A DNA stretch of 64,000 nucleotides from Vesta saturnalis (lineage: Eukaryota; Arthropoda; Insecta; Coleoptera; Lampyridae). The stretch lies in the NCBI GenBank assembly GCA_036346205.1, contig JARFJB010002087.1, forward strand, positions 10,327,001 through 10,391,000, in the 5' to 3' direction. The notes under the pieces were generated by a model. That model was not told the DNA's origin and did no database searches. It saw only the letters and a program-made list of their open reading frames with translations. A program made the position numbers and the translations under genes. Positions 43,242-53,216 of this stretch are shown in pieces (the first letter of the stretch is position 1; each line of letters opens with the position of its first letter).

Positions 43242-43377
43242 GCGGCCGACGCCGGCGGCCAGTTGTCCGGCGGCCAGTTGTCCCGGCGGCCAGTTGTCCC
43301 GGCGGCCAGTTGTCCCGCGGCCAGTTGTCCGGGCGGCCAGTCGGCAGCGGCCAGTTGGCAGCGGCCAGTTGTCCCAT
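43242..43377. repeat. GC-rich minisatellite, 7-8 units of about 16 bp
   Basis: Units of GGCGGCCAGTTGTCCC with small variants (GTCGGCA and GTTGGCA versions at the right). Very GC-rich in an AT-rich region; lies between the MADF part and the rest of the partner gene. Confidence 0.92.
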
Positions 43378-43749
43378 TCCGGTATGAGTAGGTAATAAAC
43401 AAGTACTTAACCATTTGCACTGAATTTCTCAGATATTTTTTTCCATACCTGGTCTTGTGCACTTCCGATCGTCTATAGTCGTATAAAGTTGCGTTCCATC
43501 GCAGAAGTCTATATTAAAATTGGAAATTGCGCCGCATTTTGTGCTAAAAACGAATTTCACACATTCATAATGGCATGTGTCACTCGTCTAAGCCTCGCAT
43601 GGCATCGAAATGGCGTGGCGGTGGTGGGAATCAAGTACCACGTCACTTATATCTATATTGCCTCATAGGCTAACATGCGGGTGGTACATGTCCGTACCAC
43701 GCCAGTTCACGCCACCACCACGAACCCGTTCTATGTGAATTGCGCCAAA

Positions 43750-43903
43750 CGGAGTACGGCACCATGCTTCGATAAAGGAGAGGAGAGTTAGTTATGAGCA
43801 GGAAGCGATCGTGAATGCGGGGAAAAAAAGAATAGAGTGTGCGGGGTGACAGTTATGAAAAATAAAAGTTTCTTTTCTTTAATATTCCAATTTTTGTTAT
43901 TAA
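43750..43903 (+). repeat. 3' LTR of gypsy, second part
   Basis: CGGAGTACGGCACCATGC to TTTTTGTTATTA, about 85% like 33871-34007, including AGTTAGTTATGAGCAG. Confidence 0.75.
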
Positions 43904-44078
43904 TTGTTGTAAATACTTCAGAATAGATGTGAACACTTTCTAAATCACCCTTCTTGGAGAGTGGACTGAACACTTCTTGTTTCTACTCATGATTCACCCA
44001 GCTATCAATTAGTAATTTTCTTATCATTCTATTACAACTTAGTAACAATTATTATAAGGCGTTCACTTAAATATAATT

Positions 44079-44120
44079 ATGGAAGCAGGCTTATTTGCTT
44101 TATCTGACATTCGCAACGTT
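44079..44120 (+). CDS. Possible short first coding exon (14 codons)
   Basis: ATG GAA GCA GGC ... encodes MEAGLFALSDIRNV and is followed directly by a perfect donor GTAAGT. No downstream exon was recognised before the FKBP14 exon, and I do not know a family for it. It could be chance. Confidence 0.15.
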
Positions 44121-44738
44121 GTAAGTATTTTTAAACCAGAGTTATGTCGCTTTTATAATTTTTGGAAGCTTAACTATTTAATTTCATACAATTCGACTAT
44201 TTAGAGTAGGGTTTAAGCAGATATACACTTCCAAATCCTCAATCTCTGTCTTATATTTAAAAGTTTTCGATTAACTCAATGCCTTTAATAAGTAAAACGG
44301 GTATACAATTTCACTTGTACAGTCATCATGTGATACATTTAGACCCGTTTATATAGAATTGCTTATAATTTCCTTTCAGTAGAATCACAATTTCTGATTA
44401 ACTTTGATTATTTTACGCCACGTTAATTTTACATCATGACACATGAGTGAGAGTCCATAATTTATTAAAAAGAAGGAATATCATAATTAAGCATGCTGAA
44501 TCTCCTAATTTTTTTGTGTCTGATTATTTGTTGTATTTTAAGGAAATGAATTTTTAATAATTTTAGGTTACTTCTATCCCTATTTTAAAGGGTGAACTTA
44601 AGTAATTTATAGTCAATAAAATTTTTATTACACACCAAAAAACATAAAAAATACCTTCTGCATTTTTTAAGAAATTAAAATTTTATAATTAAGGCAGACT
44701 TTGTTAGCAATGTATGAACAAACAACTTAAAAAAACGA

Positions 44739-44744
44739 TTTATT
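44739..44744 (-). promoter_or_regulatory. Polyadenylation signal of FKBP14-like gene
   Basis: AATAAA on the minus strand, about 140 bp past the stop codon. Confidence 0.55.
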
Positions 44745-44885
44745 AAAGGTAGTATAAAAGTTTATAACATTAAATTGTGACTATAATGGTAAAAAAAAAA
44801 CGTAACATTATTTTAGAATAGCCAATGTAACACGTTAACAGTATTAAATTCGTTGCCTAAAAACAAAACACTAATTATGATATTA

Positions 44886-45068
44886 TTACAATTCGTCGTG
44901 TTTAGGCCCTGAAAATTCTTCATAAGAAATAAACCCATTTTTGTCTTTATCTTCATGTACAAAAATTTCTTCTACCATTCTGTCACTATCTGCTAGCATG
45001 TTTTTCATTTCACCGTCATTTTGTTCCCCGTCACTTGTAACTATCTGCTTTCTGAGGAAACTGCTCAA
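44886..45068 (-). CDS. Fkbp14: FKBP14-like ER peptidyl-prolyl isomerase, last exon
   Basis: Minus-strand exon of 60 codons plus stop, opened by TTTTTTTTTCTAG (acceptor) at 45081-45069, so the true first residue is the Leu at 45068 reached by splicing. Contains a Glu/Asp-rich helix (EQNDGEMKNMLADSDRM), an EF-hand loop DKDKNGFISYEE with acidic residues at the calcium positions, and the C-terminal HDEL. This architecture (FKBP domain, EF-hands, HDEL) belongs to ER-lumen FKBP14-type immunophilins, which act in folding of secretory and membrane proteins. The FKBP catalytic domain would be in upstream exons; none is visible to 64000, so the intron exceeds 18.9 kb or the exon is orphaned. Unbroken frame and intact HDEL favour a working gene. 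Confidence 0.85.
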   Translation of the reverse strand: MSSFLRKQIVTSDGEQNDGEMKNMLADSDRMVEEIFVHEDKDKNGFISYEEFSGPKHDEL

Positions 45069-45250
45069 CTAGAAAAAAAAAGATATCATTAACGTAAGCT
45101 ATAAAATGTTTGGTTTAGTTTTTTATACAAGCGAAATGAGCAAGATCTGGCCATTCATGTTAGGATTAAGATATCAACATCGTTACTTGTAGCAATTTGA
45201 ATAATACGGTAACATAATTAGTAAGTTAAAAACAAGGTTTTGAAACAGCA

Positions 45251-45254
<4 letters not shown>

Positions 45255-45309
<55 letters not shown>
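45255..45309. repeat. (TA)n microsatellite
   Basis: About 27 TA units; a second array lies 120 bp to the right. Confidence 0.95.
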
Positions 45310-45313
<4 letters not shown>

Positions 45314-45427
45314 CATGTCCGTCTAATCGGTAAATAGAACCTTATTGAAGAAATCTGGGTTTTCCGTTTGTATATTTTGTAGAAACTGAGCAAATTGTAG
45401 GCGAGCTGAACCGGAGTATAATACCGG

Positions 45428-45429
<2 letters not shown>

Positions 45430-45486
<57 letters not shown>
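45430..45486. repeat. (TA)n microsatellite abutting a transposon end
   Basis: About 28 TA units running straight into GGGTGTTAAGTAGTTTGG, the probable terminus of the next element. Confidence 0.95.
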
Positions 45487-45490
<4 letters not shown>

Positions 45491-46090
45491 GTTAAGTAGT
45501 TTGGACAGATGTTAAATGTGAATGAAGCTTAAATTGTTTTTGAGGTTAGTTTTTTATTTTGACATCTTCAGTCGTTTACAAATTGAATTGTGAGCATTGA
45601 AGAACGTGTTAAAGTTATTGAAGCCTATTACGAAAATGGACGTTCAAACAAAAGTGCATTTCGCGCACTTCGTGATTTTTTCGGCTCGCATAAATGACCA
45701 ACCGAGAGTGCTATTGGTAAAATTGTGAAGAAATTCGAAGGACCTGGGTCTGTAGCAGATGTTAAGAAGCCAGTAGGTGCTCGTCCAGGACGCTCACCCG
45801 AAAACATTGCTGCTCGTCCACGGCCACTTTGCGTCAGATGACGAATTTTCCACCAAAATTTTAATCAGCGACGAAGGCCATTTTCATCTCAATGGCTACG
45901 TTAACAAGCAGAATTGCAGAATATGGGTTGATGAAAATCCAAGGGCAGTTGTCAAAACACCAACGCAGCCACAAAAAGTCGCTGTGTGGTGTTTTTTGTA
46001 TTAGACCATTTTTTTTTAAAATGATGCTGGGAATTCGGTCACAGTGAATGGCGAGAAGCCGATGAAGCTTAATGAACGTGCTTAGCGAGG
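45487..46090 (+). pseudogene. DUF4817-type mariner element, internally deleted
   Basis: Left end GGGTGTTAAGTAGTTTGGAC at the TA array. The + strand encodes EERVKVIEAYYENGRSNKSA then FRALRDFFG (DUF4817), PTESAIGKIVKKFEGPGSVA and KKPVGARPGRSPENIAA (HTH linker). A deletion then joins to DDEFSTKILISDEGHFHLNG (first catalytic block), YVNKQNCRIWVDENPRAVVK and QKVAVWC, and FFKNDAGNSVTVNGEK in a shifted frame. The C-terminal half is missing. The right boundary is uncertain. Confidence 0.7.
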
Positions 46091-48780
46091 ACAGCAACCA
46101 TCTAAGGGAGGGAATGCTACTTTACTCCAGAGTGGAACATGATCTTTCACCAACTGCAAATTTTTATCGTTCGGCTTTATCTCTAAAATGCTGCTGCAAT
46201 CGAAAACATTGAATAATAAATTACTTAAAATATTCTGCTTTGGTTTATACTTTTCTCATACAAAATATATTGGCTCTCGGGAGGGAAAATACATTGTCTT
46301 CCGCTGCTATTAGAAACCAATTACTGGTAGGCAAGTGCATATTTTTGCCCCTAAAAGTCAGCAATTGACACGTTTGAATATACGTGGTAAAAAAAAAACA
46401 TTACACACAGGATATTAAATGAATACCTACTGATAGTATAACATCAACTATTTATAACGTTTTCCACTAAAAACCAAACTAGTAGGCAATCTTGAATCTA
46501 TTGGTTCCTGGTTACATTTTGGGAGTGGGATCAGCTGTTCTATGAAATTCTGTATCGCTGTTCACAAATAAAAGACTAAACTAAATGGCAAATCAATTAA
46601 TTTACAGGAGTCTGTTAATTAGAATGTCCTTAATGAGAATTACGACAGTAATGTATGTAGAAAAGTTTTATCACAATTTTCAACATTGCGTTTTATAGTC
46701 TTAATAGTGATAGTTTTTGGAAGAAATACAACCGTCGGTGATGTCTGGTGAAAACTGTATACTTTTATTTAACGAATATTTTCGAAATTTTGTAAGTAAA
46801 AATTTGTTTTGTATTCAATAACCTGTCTTAATTATAGAAAGCGTTTGACGTGTTCTGTAATTCTATGCTAGGAAAATTGTTTCGCGCAACTTGACCAACG
46901 CCGCGTCATGGGCCGATACCGTCAATCGATTTTGGTACTGTATGAGAAATGTTATTTGGAGTTTCTATTAAATCACGTTTACAAGATAGAATATATCTCC
47001 CTTAGAGATTTGAATATGTCAGTTTTATGTACCTTTATCGTTACGTTATAGTAAGATCATTAGTCATTTTCGCCTGAATTCAGATTAAAGTTGGTATTCC
47101 AGGAGAATGTATGCCAAGCTAAACATACTGTACAATTGTGTGCATTTCACGCAATAATTTCAAGCTCTCCTATTCAAGAGCATTAAAATTTATTTCTTAA
47201 CGCATAAAACTTATGAAATAAGTTTCATACCTGACGCTTATCTGTTAAATCTCAAAACCTGACTCTGAAATTCAGTGAATGCGCGCGTCAACCTATTTAA
47301 AGAAAAGTAGAAAATTGGGTTCAACTATTTCGGGCACTATGTATCAATCGTTTATGCAGTTTTTAGTTAAAATTATGCTAAAAATTGCAGTAGTTACGAG
47401 TTACTACACTAATAATAATTATTTTACCGTGAGCTAATTTAAACAAGAACTTTGGAATAAAAGAATTTTGTCATATTCGTTCACATTTTAACTTTTGAAA
47501 CTTTCTGTAGGCTAACATTACTTTCACAGAATAAATAATTGACTTTCATTTAAGTGGCTTGCTAAAGTAAAACTTAAAACAAATCTTGCTCCGTTTGTGT
47601 TTAGAGTAGTAGAGGTGGTGGATAAAATTAATCTGAATAAACGCAGCCCGTATCTGTGTATCTCGATTTCGAGTGTATACAAAGAAGTTTCATTTATTGC
47701 TTGTAGCTGAACGAGTATTTATAAAAAGAATACTTGAATTTCTATTGAAGTCAATATTACTTGTTTAAATAAAAATCACTTTTCAAAATAGCAAGTAAAG
47801 CCTACTGATACACATATTGATTCTTTTTGTCATTTTTAATTGAAAGCTCATTAAAAATACAAAAAAAAATTAAAAACAATTGATCTCCTGTACACGGTGT
47901 ATGTAATAAATTTTCGTTTTAACGTGTCATATTTTACAGAAGTTAAGTAATGTTTTTAAACTTTATGGTTGACTTGGTTTAATAAAAATAATGTTACTAC
48001 AACAAATCATCGTTATTATTTCAAACAAAGCTTTGTCATAATACGCATATGTTCAATTTAAGATTCCTGTAGTAATTTGAACTTGAGTTGTTATATAATT
48101 GTCATAAACATCTGATTACTATATACACGCTCGCGAGAATTTCGAATATTGATTTACATCTATACTAATGCATTTAGTAACCTCTTATAATTCGGTTAAC
48201 ATGTCACTTTGAATTATTTTACTAATTAATAATAGTATTGATGTACATTTTGACTGTGTTTCCAAAGAGCTACTATTACGGTTTATGTCAGATTTGATTC
48301 TTCTTGTAAATACTCTATATGAATAACCGTTTTTTATCCCGGTTTTTATTTAGTTGTTTTTCTATTTTTGATATTTGTGTGATTATTTAACTACAATTTA
48401 ATTGATCGAATACGAAATTATAATTTTTCCATTTATCAAAAGTTTTTCTTTTCCTTTCATTTGTATACGAATCTAGTTTTGTTTTATAAGCTGATCGTGC
48501 TAATTGCCGCCTGATCAACTAAATATTTTTTAAACTAACACTTTTTCCCCTATTTGTTACAAGCTTAATTTTAGTTATTACCGTTCAATTTTATAAACGA
48601 TGTTCATTTGATTACTTTTTCTTCCAGGTTTATTTCTTTGAGGGAGTTATTCTATTTTGTACTGTGTTATATGATTAAATGCTTTTCTAGTGAATATTAT
48701 TTTATAGATTTGATTACTTAAAGTTGTCACCGGTTTTCCTTCCTAATGATTTGATTACCGTTGTCGAAAAGATAAGTTAC
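46091..48780. other. Unassigned AT-rich sequence, probably FKBP14 intron
   Basis: No recognisable exon, repeat or TE. It lies between a mariner remnant and PLE-C. No FKBP-domain coding was found on the minus strand. Confidence 0.4.
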
Positions 48781-49664
48781 AGGCGTTCTCATCGAGGCTA
48801 CATAAAGAAATCGATTATCTTCGGAGAATTGTAGGTCACCTGAATACCAATATCTGGATTGTAACACTTTAAACATTTAACTGTACAGTCGGCTTAATAA
48901 TCATTTATCCTAAGCGCTTTTTTTAAATTATGTACAGTGTTCAGTATTTATCGTAGATCCTTAGATTCATCTAGGCGAACTAGACCTAACCTTTCTAATC
49001 TAGAAAGGCGAGCGGTCATTTCCCTTAAGAATGACCCAACGATCAAAATCCTCCCGGCTGACAAAGGAAACGAGACTGTGGTAATGGATATGGACACTTA
49101 CAACAGTAAGATCCAAGAACTGCTGGACGGGGGCGTGTACAAACAAATACCAAAATACCCCACACCATCAATGGAAAGACGGATATACCTGACGCTGGCA
49201 AAACATAAGGGGGAGTTCTCCGATTACCAGAGAACTAGACTTACCCCACACTATAGCAAACTTCCGCATCTGTACGGTCTACCAAAGTGCCATAAGCAAG
49301 GAATTCCTCTGAAACTAACTGTGAGCACACACTATCTGCTAGGCATGATCACACCCTTATCAGGAAAAACCGAGTCTACGGTCAAGAATACATAGCACTT
49401 CGTGGAAACCATCAGAAACTTCCAACCAAAGCACGAACAAATACTGGTAAGCTTCGACATCGTGAGCTTATTCACAAATGGGTCCACTTATAAGGCACTA
49501 ACTATTATAAGGGACAGACTGGAAAAGGGTGAAACGTTAGACGAGCGCACGCAACTCTCGGTAAACACAATATGTATTAGAACTACATATTTCCAAGTAG
49601 AAGACAAATTCTACCAACAAGAATTTGGGATGGCGCTGGGTTCCCCACTATCACCTGTAGTGAG

Positions 49665-49675
<11 letters not shown>
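48781..49675 (+). mobile_element. Penelope-like element PLE-C, truncated
   Basis: N-terminal and first RT part of a third Penelope-like family, starting around FSSRLHKEIDYLRRIV (48789) and cut off at 49675 by a (TA)n array before the YxDD block. No inverted arm seen. Confidence 0.75.
48937..49675 (+). pseudogene. PLE-C reverse transcriptase, N-terminal half
   Basis: Plus strand in two consecutive frames: LSNLERRAVISLKNDPTIKI, ILPADKGNETVVMDMDTYNS, LDGGVYKQIPKYPTPSMERR, LPHLYGLPKCHKQGIPLK, then a stop at 49393; then ILVSFDIVSLFTNGSTY, TICIRTTYFQVEDKFYQQEF and GMALGSPLSPVVSNIY, all standard Penelope RT blocks in order. The catalytic YxDD block and GIY-YIG domain are gone. Confidence 0.8.

Positions 49676-49706
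<31 letters not shown>
49667..49706. repeat. (TA)n microsatellite replacing the rest of PLE-C
   Basis: About 19 AT units that begin inside the SNIY codons; PLE coding does not resume on the other side. Confidence 0.9.
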
Positions 49707-49712
<6 letters not shown>

Positions 49713-49729
49713 TTTCGTTGTTGATATAT

Positions 49730-50580
49730 AGGACGTTAAAGCCAACTTGATAGATGTTAAGATATTAAATACGAATTTTCAATTGTTTAAAAAGATAGAT
49801 CCCAAGTGTTATACATAGCTGCAGAAGTTTGATTCCGCCGTTTCCATATAGATGAGTCCAGCGGTAAGTGGTGGTCGAAATAAATCGATCAGTAAATTTG
49901 GCCATCGGCCAATATAAAAACATAACATTTAGTGGATTTGCGTTTACATTTTAAAATTATTCGCGATTAAAAACGTCATTATTACAAGCCCAATTTTCGT
50001 CATTTGCGGAAAGGTTTACTTTTCTGTTTCAATATGAAAAAATCTGCGGCTGAGGCCCATCAAATGCTCTGAAACACTTATTACGTTATTAGCAAAAGAA
50101 CGTGTTGTAAGTGGTTTCAACGCTTCAAGCGCGGTGATTTTCATGTCGAATAACGGCGTAGTGGTGCAAGAAAAGAAAATTTTTGATAAAGTAATTTTCC
50201 TGCATGACAATGCTCGACCTCATGTTGCACCATCCGCCGTATTATCCAAATATTTCTTCCTCTGGCTATTATTTGTTCCGATCAATGGCACACGGCCTCG
50301 GTGACCAGAACTTCTGGTCTTATGAAGAAGTGAAAAATTGGGTTGATTCGAGGATCACCTCAAAAGATGATGCGTTTTTTCGATGAGGAATTCGTATGCT
50401 GTCTGAAAGCCAAACAGCATAATGTATACCGGAAGACGCGGCGACTTGAAACATTGGGGTCACATGAAACAGTTTGCAACCCATCTTTAATGTATAGAAA
50501 AATGCCACGCGACTAAAACTTTTTTTTCTATACAGTACCAATTTTGGCGTAAGTTGTGTTAATAAGTGTTTAGTTTGCTG
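49730..50580 (+). pseudogene. Mariner transposase with internal deletion
   Basis: Plus strand: MKKSAAEAHQML (50034 on), RTCCKWFQRFKRGDFHVE (HTH, to about 50150), RRSGARKE. It then jumps directly to KVIFLHDNARPHVA (second catalytic Asp, 50189 on), SDYYLFRSMAHGLGDQNFW-like (third catalytic region, in another frame) and YEEVKNWVDSRITSKDDAFF. The first catalytic block is deleted. This is a true mariner (HDNARPH) rather than the DUF4817 type. The left end is close to GGACGTTAAAGCC at 49731. Confidence 0.7.
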
Positions 50581-50715
50581 TTCAGAATTATTTTATAACA
50601 AGGTAAAAAACCGCTGCCAAATTATCCGCATAATGCTTTCTCACATATGTAAATAAATAACTTCAAAGTCCAGAATACCTGAATTTGAGTCATATGGGTT
50701 TTTAAACGCGATAAT

Positions 50716-51135
50716 TCGACATCTCTGATCCGCCTTTTTGAATTTTTTAATTTTGACAAATGATTTTATTCTTAGCGATCTTAAAAACCCTCAATACCCG
50801 ACTTTAAAAAATCGGTTGATAAATTAAATAAACACGATAATCCCCATTTTTGATCCGCCTTTTTGAATTTTTTAATTTTGACAAATGATTTTATTCTTAG
50901 CGATCTTAAAAACCCTCAATACCCGACTTTAAAAAAAATGTTGTACCCTAAAACGGTGCACTACTGGCAATTTTTTAATTTTTTTTTATTTAACATTAGT
51001 TTTACAAATTAACAAAGTTGCAAAATTGAGCATTACCACAATACTTGAATTTTAGTCATATCGGATTTTAAATACGATAATACCCCATTTTTGATCCGCC
51101 ATTTTGAATTTTTAATTTTGACAAATGATTTATAC
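50716..51135. repeat. 125-bp-period tandem repeat
   Basis: TGATCCGCCTTTTTGAATTT through TCAATACCCGACTTTAAAAA occurs at 50726-50811 and almost identically at 50851-50936. A partial third copy is at 51090-51135. The two full copies are far more alike than the flanks, so the duplication is recent. Confidence 0.85.
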
Positions 51136-51700
51136 TTCATTTTTTAATTTTCTAATCCCCTGAAAATGCCCGCCACTGGTTGGATTTTGCTCATTAATGA
51201 ACTTGACCTAAATTTTATGGCAAAGAATTTTTGTAGCTAATTTCATAATGATAGCTTTAATGGTTCAAATGATATCCCGCACACACACAAACAGACACGA
51301 AATTTTTTTTGAAAAACTTGTTTTTTATCGATAGATTTAATGTTTCAAAAGATATCGCACACACTCACACAATCAGACACGAGATTTTCTTTTCTAAAAA
51401 TGTGTTTTTCGTATTGTTTAGGCCACAAAACGTCGAGAAATGTAAAAAAAAGTGTTTGAAAATTTAAACCGATTACATAGCTTTCTGTTTATACGTACGT
51501 ATATGAGAAAGCAAAAACGCACTTTATTAAACTGTCTTATTGAGTGGGAAAAGTGGGCGATTTCCTGTCATATTGATATTTTTTGTTAAGTTAAATATTT
51601 GTGAGGGAATATGCTCCTAACCTTACTTTCTGTCAAATTTCTATTCTTAAGGCAGTGGCGTGCTATTTGATTTTTCGTTGTCATTTCAGGGGTGACTTGA
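51136..51700. other. Non-coding, possible 5' part of pogo/Tigger remnant
   Basis: Contains two near-copies (51278-51320, 51350-51390) of a CACACA[CA]AACAGACACGA step followed by A/T runs, like 17015-17060. TTTCAG at 51684-51689 could be an acceptor just before the ATG of the next feature. Confidence 0.35.
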
Positions 51701-51703
51701 AAC

Positions 51704-52040
51704 ATGGCACGGAATTATACGAGAGTACCTGGAAGCCGTAAATATGTTGATTATAGTGAGGAAACTACGAAAAGCAATAGAAAGTTTTAAAAAGAAAAGA
51801 GGAAAACTTACGAGATATTAATAAGCAGCCTGGAATACCATTTGTAATGCTGTATCGAAAATATCAAAATTTATGCCCCAAAAAATATGGCGGGCCGATT
51901 CAAAATAAGTCAAAACTGTTCCAATTCAACCCGTTTTACGGTAAACTAATTACACCATCCAAATGTGCGAAAAAAGTTCTATCGGTACTAATTCTTATAT
52001 TTCCGATCGCTTTCAAAAGAACAGAGCGTAGGAGATAAAA
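51704..52040 (+). pseudogene. pogo/Tigger-like transposase, psq-HTH N-terminus
   Basis: ATG at 51704 starts MARNYTRVPGSRKYVDYSEE. With two frame changes it continues LRKAIESFKKKRGKLTR, INKQPGIPFVMLYRKYQN and LCPKKYGGPIQNKSK, the pipsqueak-type HTH of pogo/Tigger transposases (basic start, KAI..., IP...LYRK, GG). The DDE part is absent and the frame ends by 52038. Confidence 0.6.
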
Positions 52041-52471
52041 TAAATGACTTGCATATATGTTTTTGACGAAATACACCACCTTCAGTTTTATTTGTTACTA
52101 ATTTAAACCTTCCAGTTGTGTAGAACTGGAATCTAGTGTATTTTGTAGTAGTAATGTGCACGGATAGGCAGTGAAGTTAAAGGTAGCGCAAGCCTAGTAA
52201 CAGAACATAAATTTTGCGCATTCCGCACTTCCTGTGCATTTTAAAAGAAAGATGTGGAATACCATGTATAGAAGAACACAAAACGTCCGCAACTACAGAG
52301 AGTAAATTAATACAACAGTTTGAGAAACGTAAAAGCCGACTCTAAAAATTACATTTCAAATTTTAGTAAAGAATAACTAGAGGTCATTAAAATTAAATAC
52401 TGTTAAACTGCCTTAAAGATGACAAACCAGAACACTCTCTACGACGAAAGCTAACAATGGAATTTGCCAGC

Positions 52472-52600
52472 CAAACTCATTATTATGTTCGTTTGCAACG
52501 TGAAGCTATTGAAATATATAAACACCCTAATAATTTTAATAGACAAGAAGAAAATCTCCGTTTCAATAGGTTTTGGCATCTTATAATTAAAAAAGCATAA
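52472..52600 (+). pseudogene. PLE-A protein C-terminus
   Basis: QTHYYVRLQREAIEIYKHPN continuing NFNRQEENLRFNRFW, stop at 52598-52600. The REAIEIxKHPNNFNR block is characteristic of the region after the GIY-YIG domain in Penelope-like proteins. The rest of the protein is absent. Confidence 0.75.
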
Positions 52601-53216
52601 TGATACGTCTTAATTTTGATTTTAATTTTAGCTTTTGGTATGTCTAGGTTTTTTGCTGTGTTTTTCCTAGACCTTGAAGTAAATGCTTTACCAATTATAT
52701 GTTAAATTACCACAGCACTATAATTTAACATAAGTAGTTGAAATTAAATTAAGATTAAAAATAACAAAAAAACGTTTTACATTGTGCTTTTCATTGTTAA
52801 TAACACTTCCAATTATTGATAAAGATATCTCTTTGTTAGATTTAACTAGGTTATTTTATTTGATGTGATGTTTGGATTTGTGAATGCTTTTATCATTTTC
52901 AAATTGAAGTTTTTCACAACTTTACACTTACATCATAACTCGATTAAATTTTGTTAAATGTGTTTTTGGCTGACAAATTCCACTGTTAGCTTTCGTCGTA
53001 GAGACTGTTCTGGTTTGTCATCTTTAAGGCAGTTTAACAGTATTTAATTTTTAATGACCTCTAGTTATTCTTTACTAAAATTTGAAATTTAATTTTGAGA
53101 GTTGGCTTTTCACGTTTCTCAAACTGTTGTATTAATAGCAGGCTGATGTTTATGTTTTAATTTTTCAACTTTGACAAAATTGTTTACAACATCTTTAACA
53201 ATTCTTACAAATATTA

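Larger units (their letters stand above)
42385..43510 (-). pseudogene. Harbinger MADF-BESS DNA-binding partner (broken)
   Basis: Minus strand. N-terminal MADF domain pieces at 43505-43390: NATLYDYRRSEVHKTR and, one frame off, QDQVWKKISEKFSANG. A GC-rich minisatellite follows (43242-43377). Then 43058-42786 has an acidic start DEESDAGEEAKTNEHE and FRKRKKL. Next is the BESS motif at about 42760-42670: DPLDPDLAFLHSVLPDD and, shifted, RRHFKMGILNLSDQILSSN. Last is a Ser/Thr-rich tail of three 24-residue repeats. PIF/Harbinger elements carry such a Myb/MADF-like partner that helps DNA binding and nuclear import. Disrupted by shifts and the minisatellite. Confidence 0.68.
39495..43746. mobile_element. 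PIF/Harbinger element inside the gypsy LTR
   Basis: Inverted ends GGCGCAATTC[GA]CA... at 39495 and 43746, with similarity continuing about 100 bp inward (GGTACGGACATGTACCACCC and GCATGTTAGC in both). Flanked by AAA on both sides (39492-39494, 43747-43749); the unoccupied 5' LTR has ACA there. A 3-bp target duplication is the Harbinger size. It contains a HARBI1 N-terminal exon, a MADF-BESS partner gene and a nested LINE (39780-42075). The catalytic exon of the transposase is missing. Confidence 0.82.
33718..43903 (+). mobile_element. Ty3/gypsy element with two LTRs and nested insertions
   Basis: 5' LTR 33718-34007, primer-binding site, decayed gag (34360-34800), pol (34880-35524 and 38323-39230), polypurine tract AAAAAATGGGA, and 3' LTR 39261-39491 plus 43750-43903. 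A LINE splits pol and a Harbinger element splits the 3' LTR. Removing the inserts leaves about 3.15 kb, so pol is also internally deleted (no YxDD block, little RNase H). Target duplication at the outer ends was not found. Confidence 0.8.
43904..44885. other. Intergenic or 3' flanking sequence of the FKBP14-like gene
   Basis: Between the gypsy LTR end and the FKBP14 exon. The only item seen is a short ATG-started stretch with a perfect donor (44079-44120). The FKBP14 3' UTR occupies the right-hand part. Confidence 0.45.

Noticed and set aside
43211..43462. 83-codon minus frame with GQLAAGTTG-like repeats
   Set aside because: Translation of the minisatellite; the MADF coding it touches is in shifting frames.
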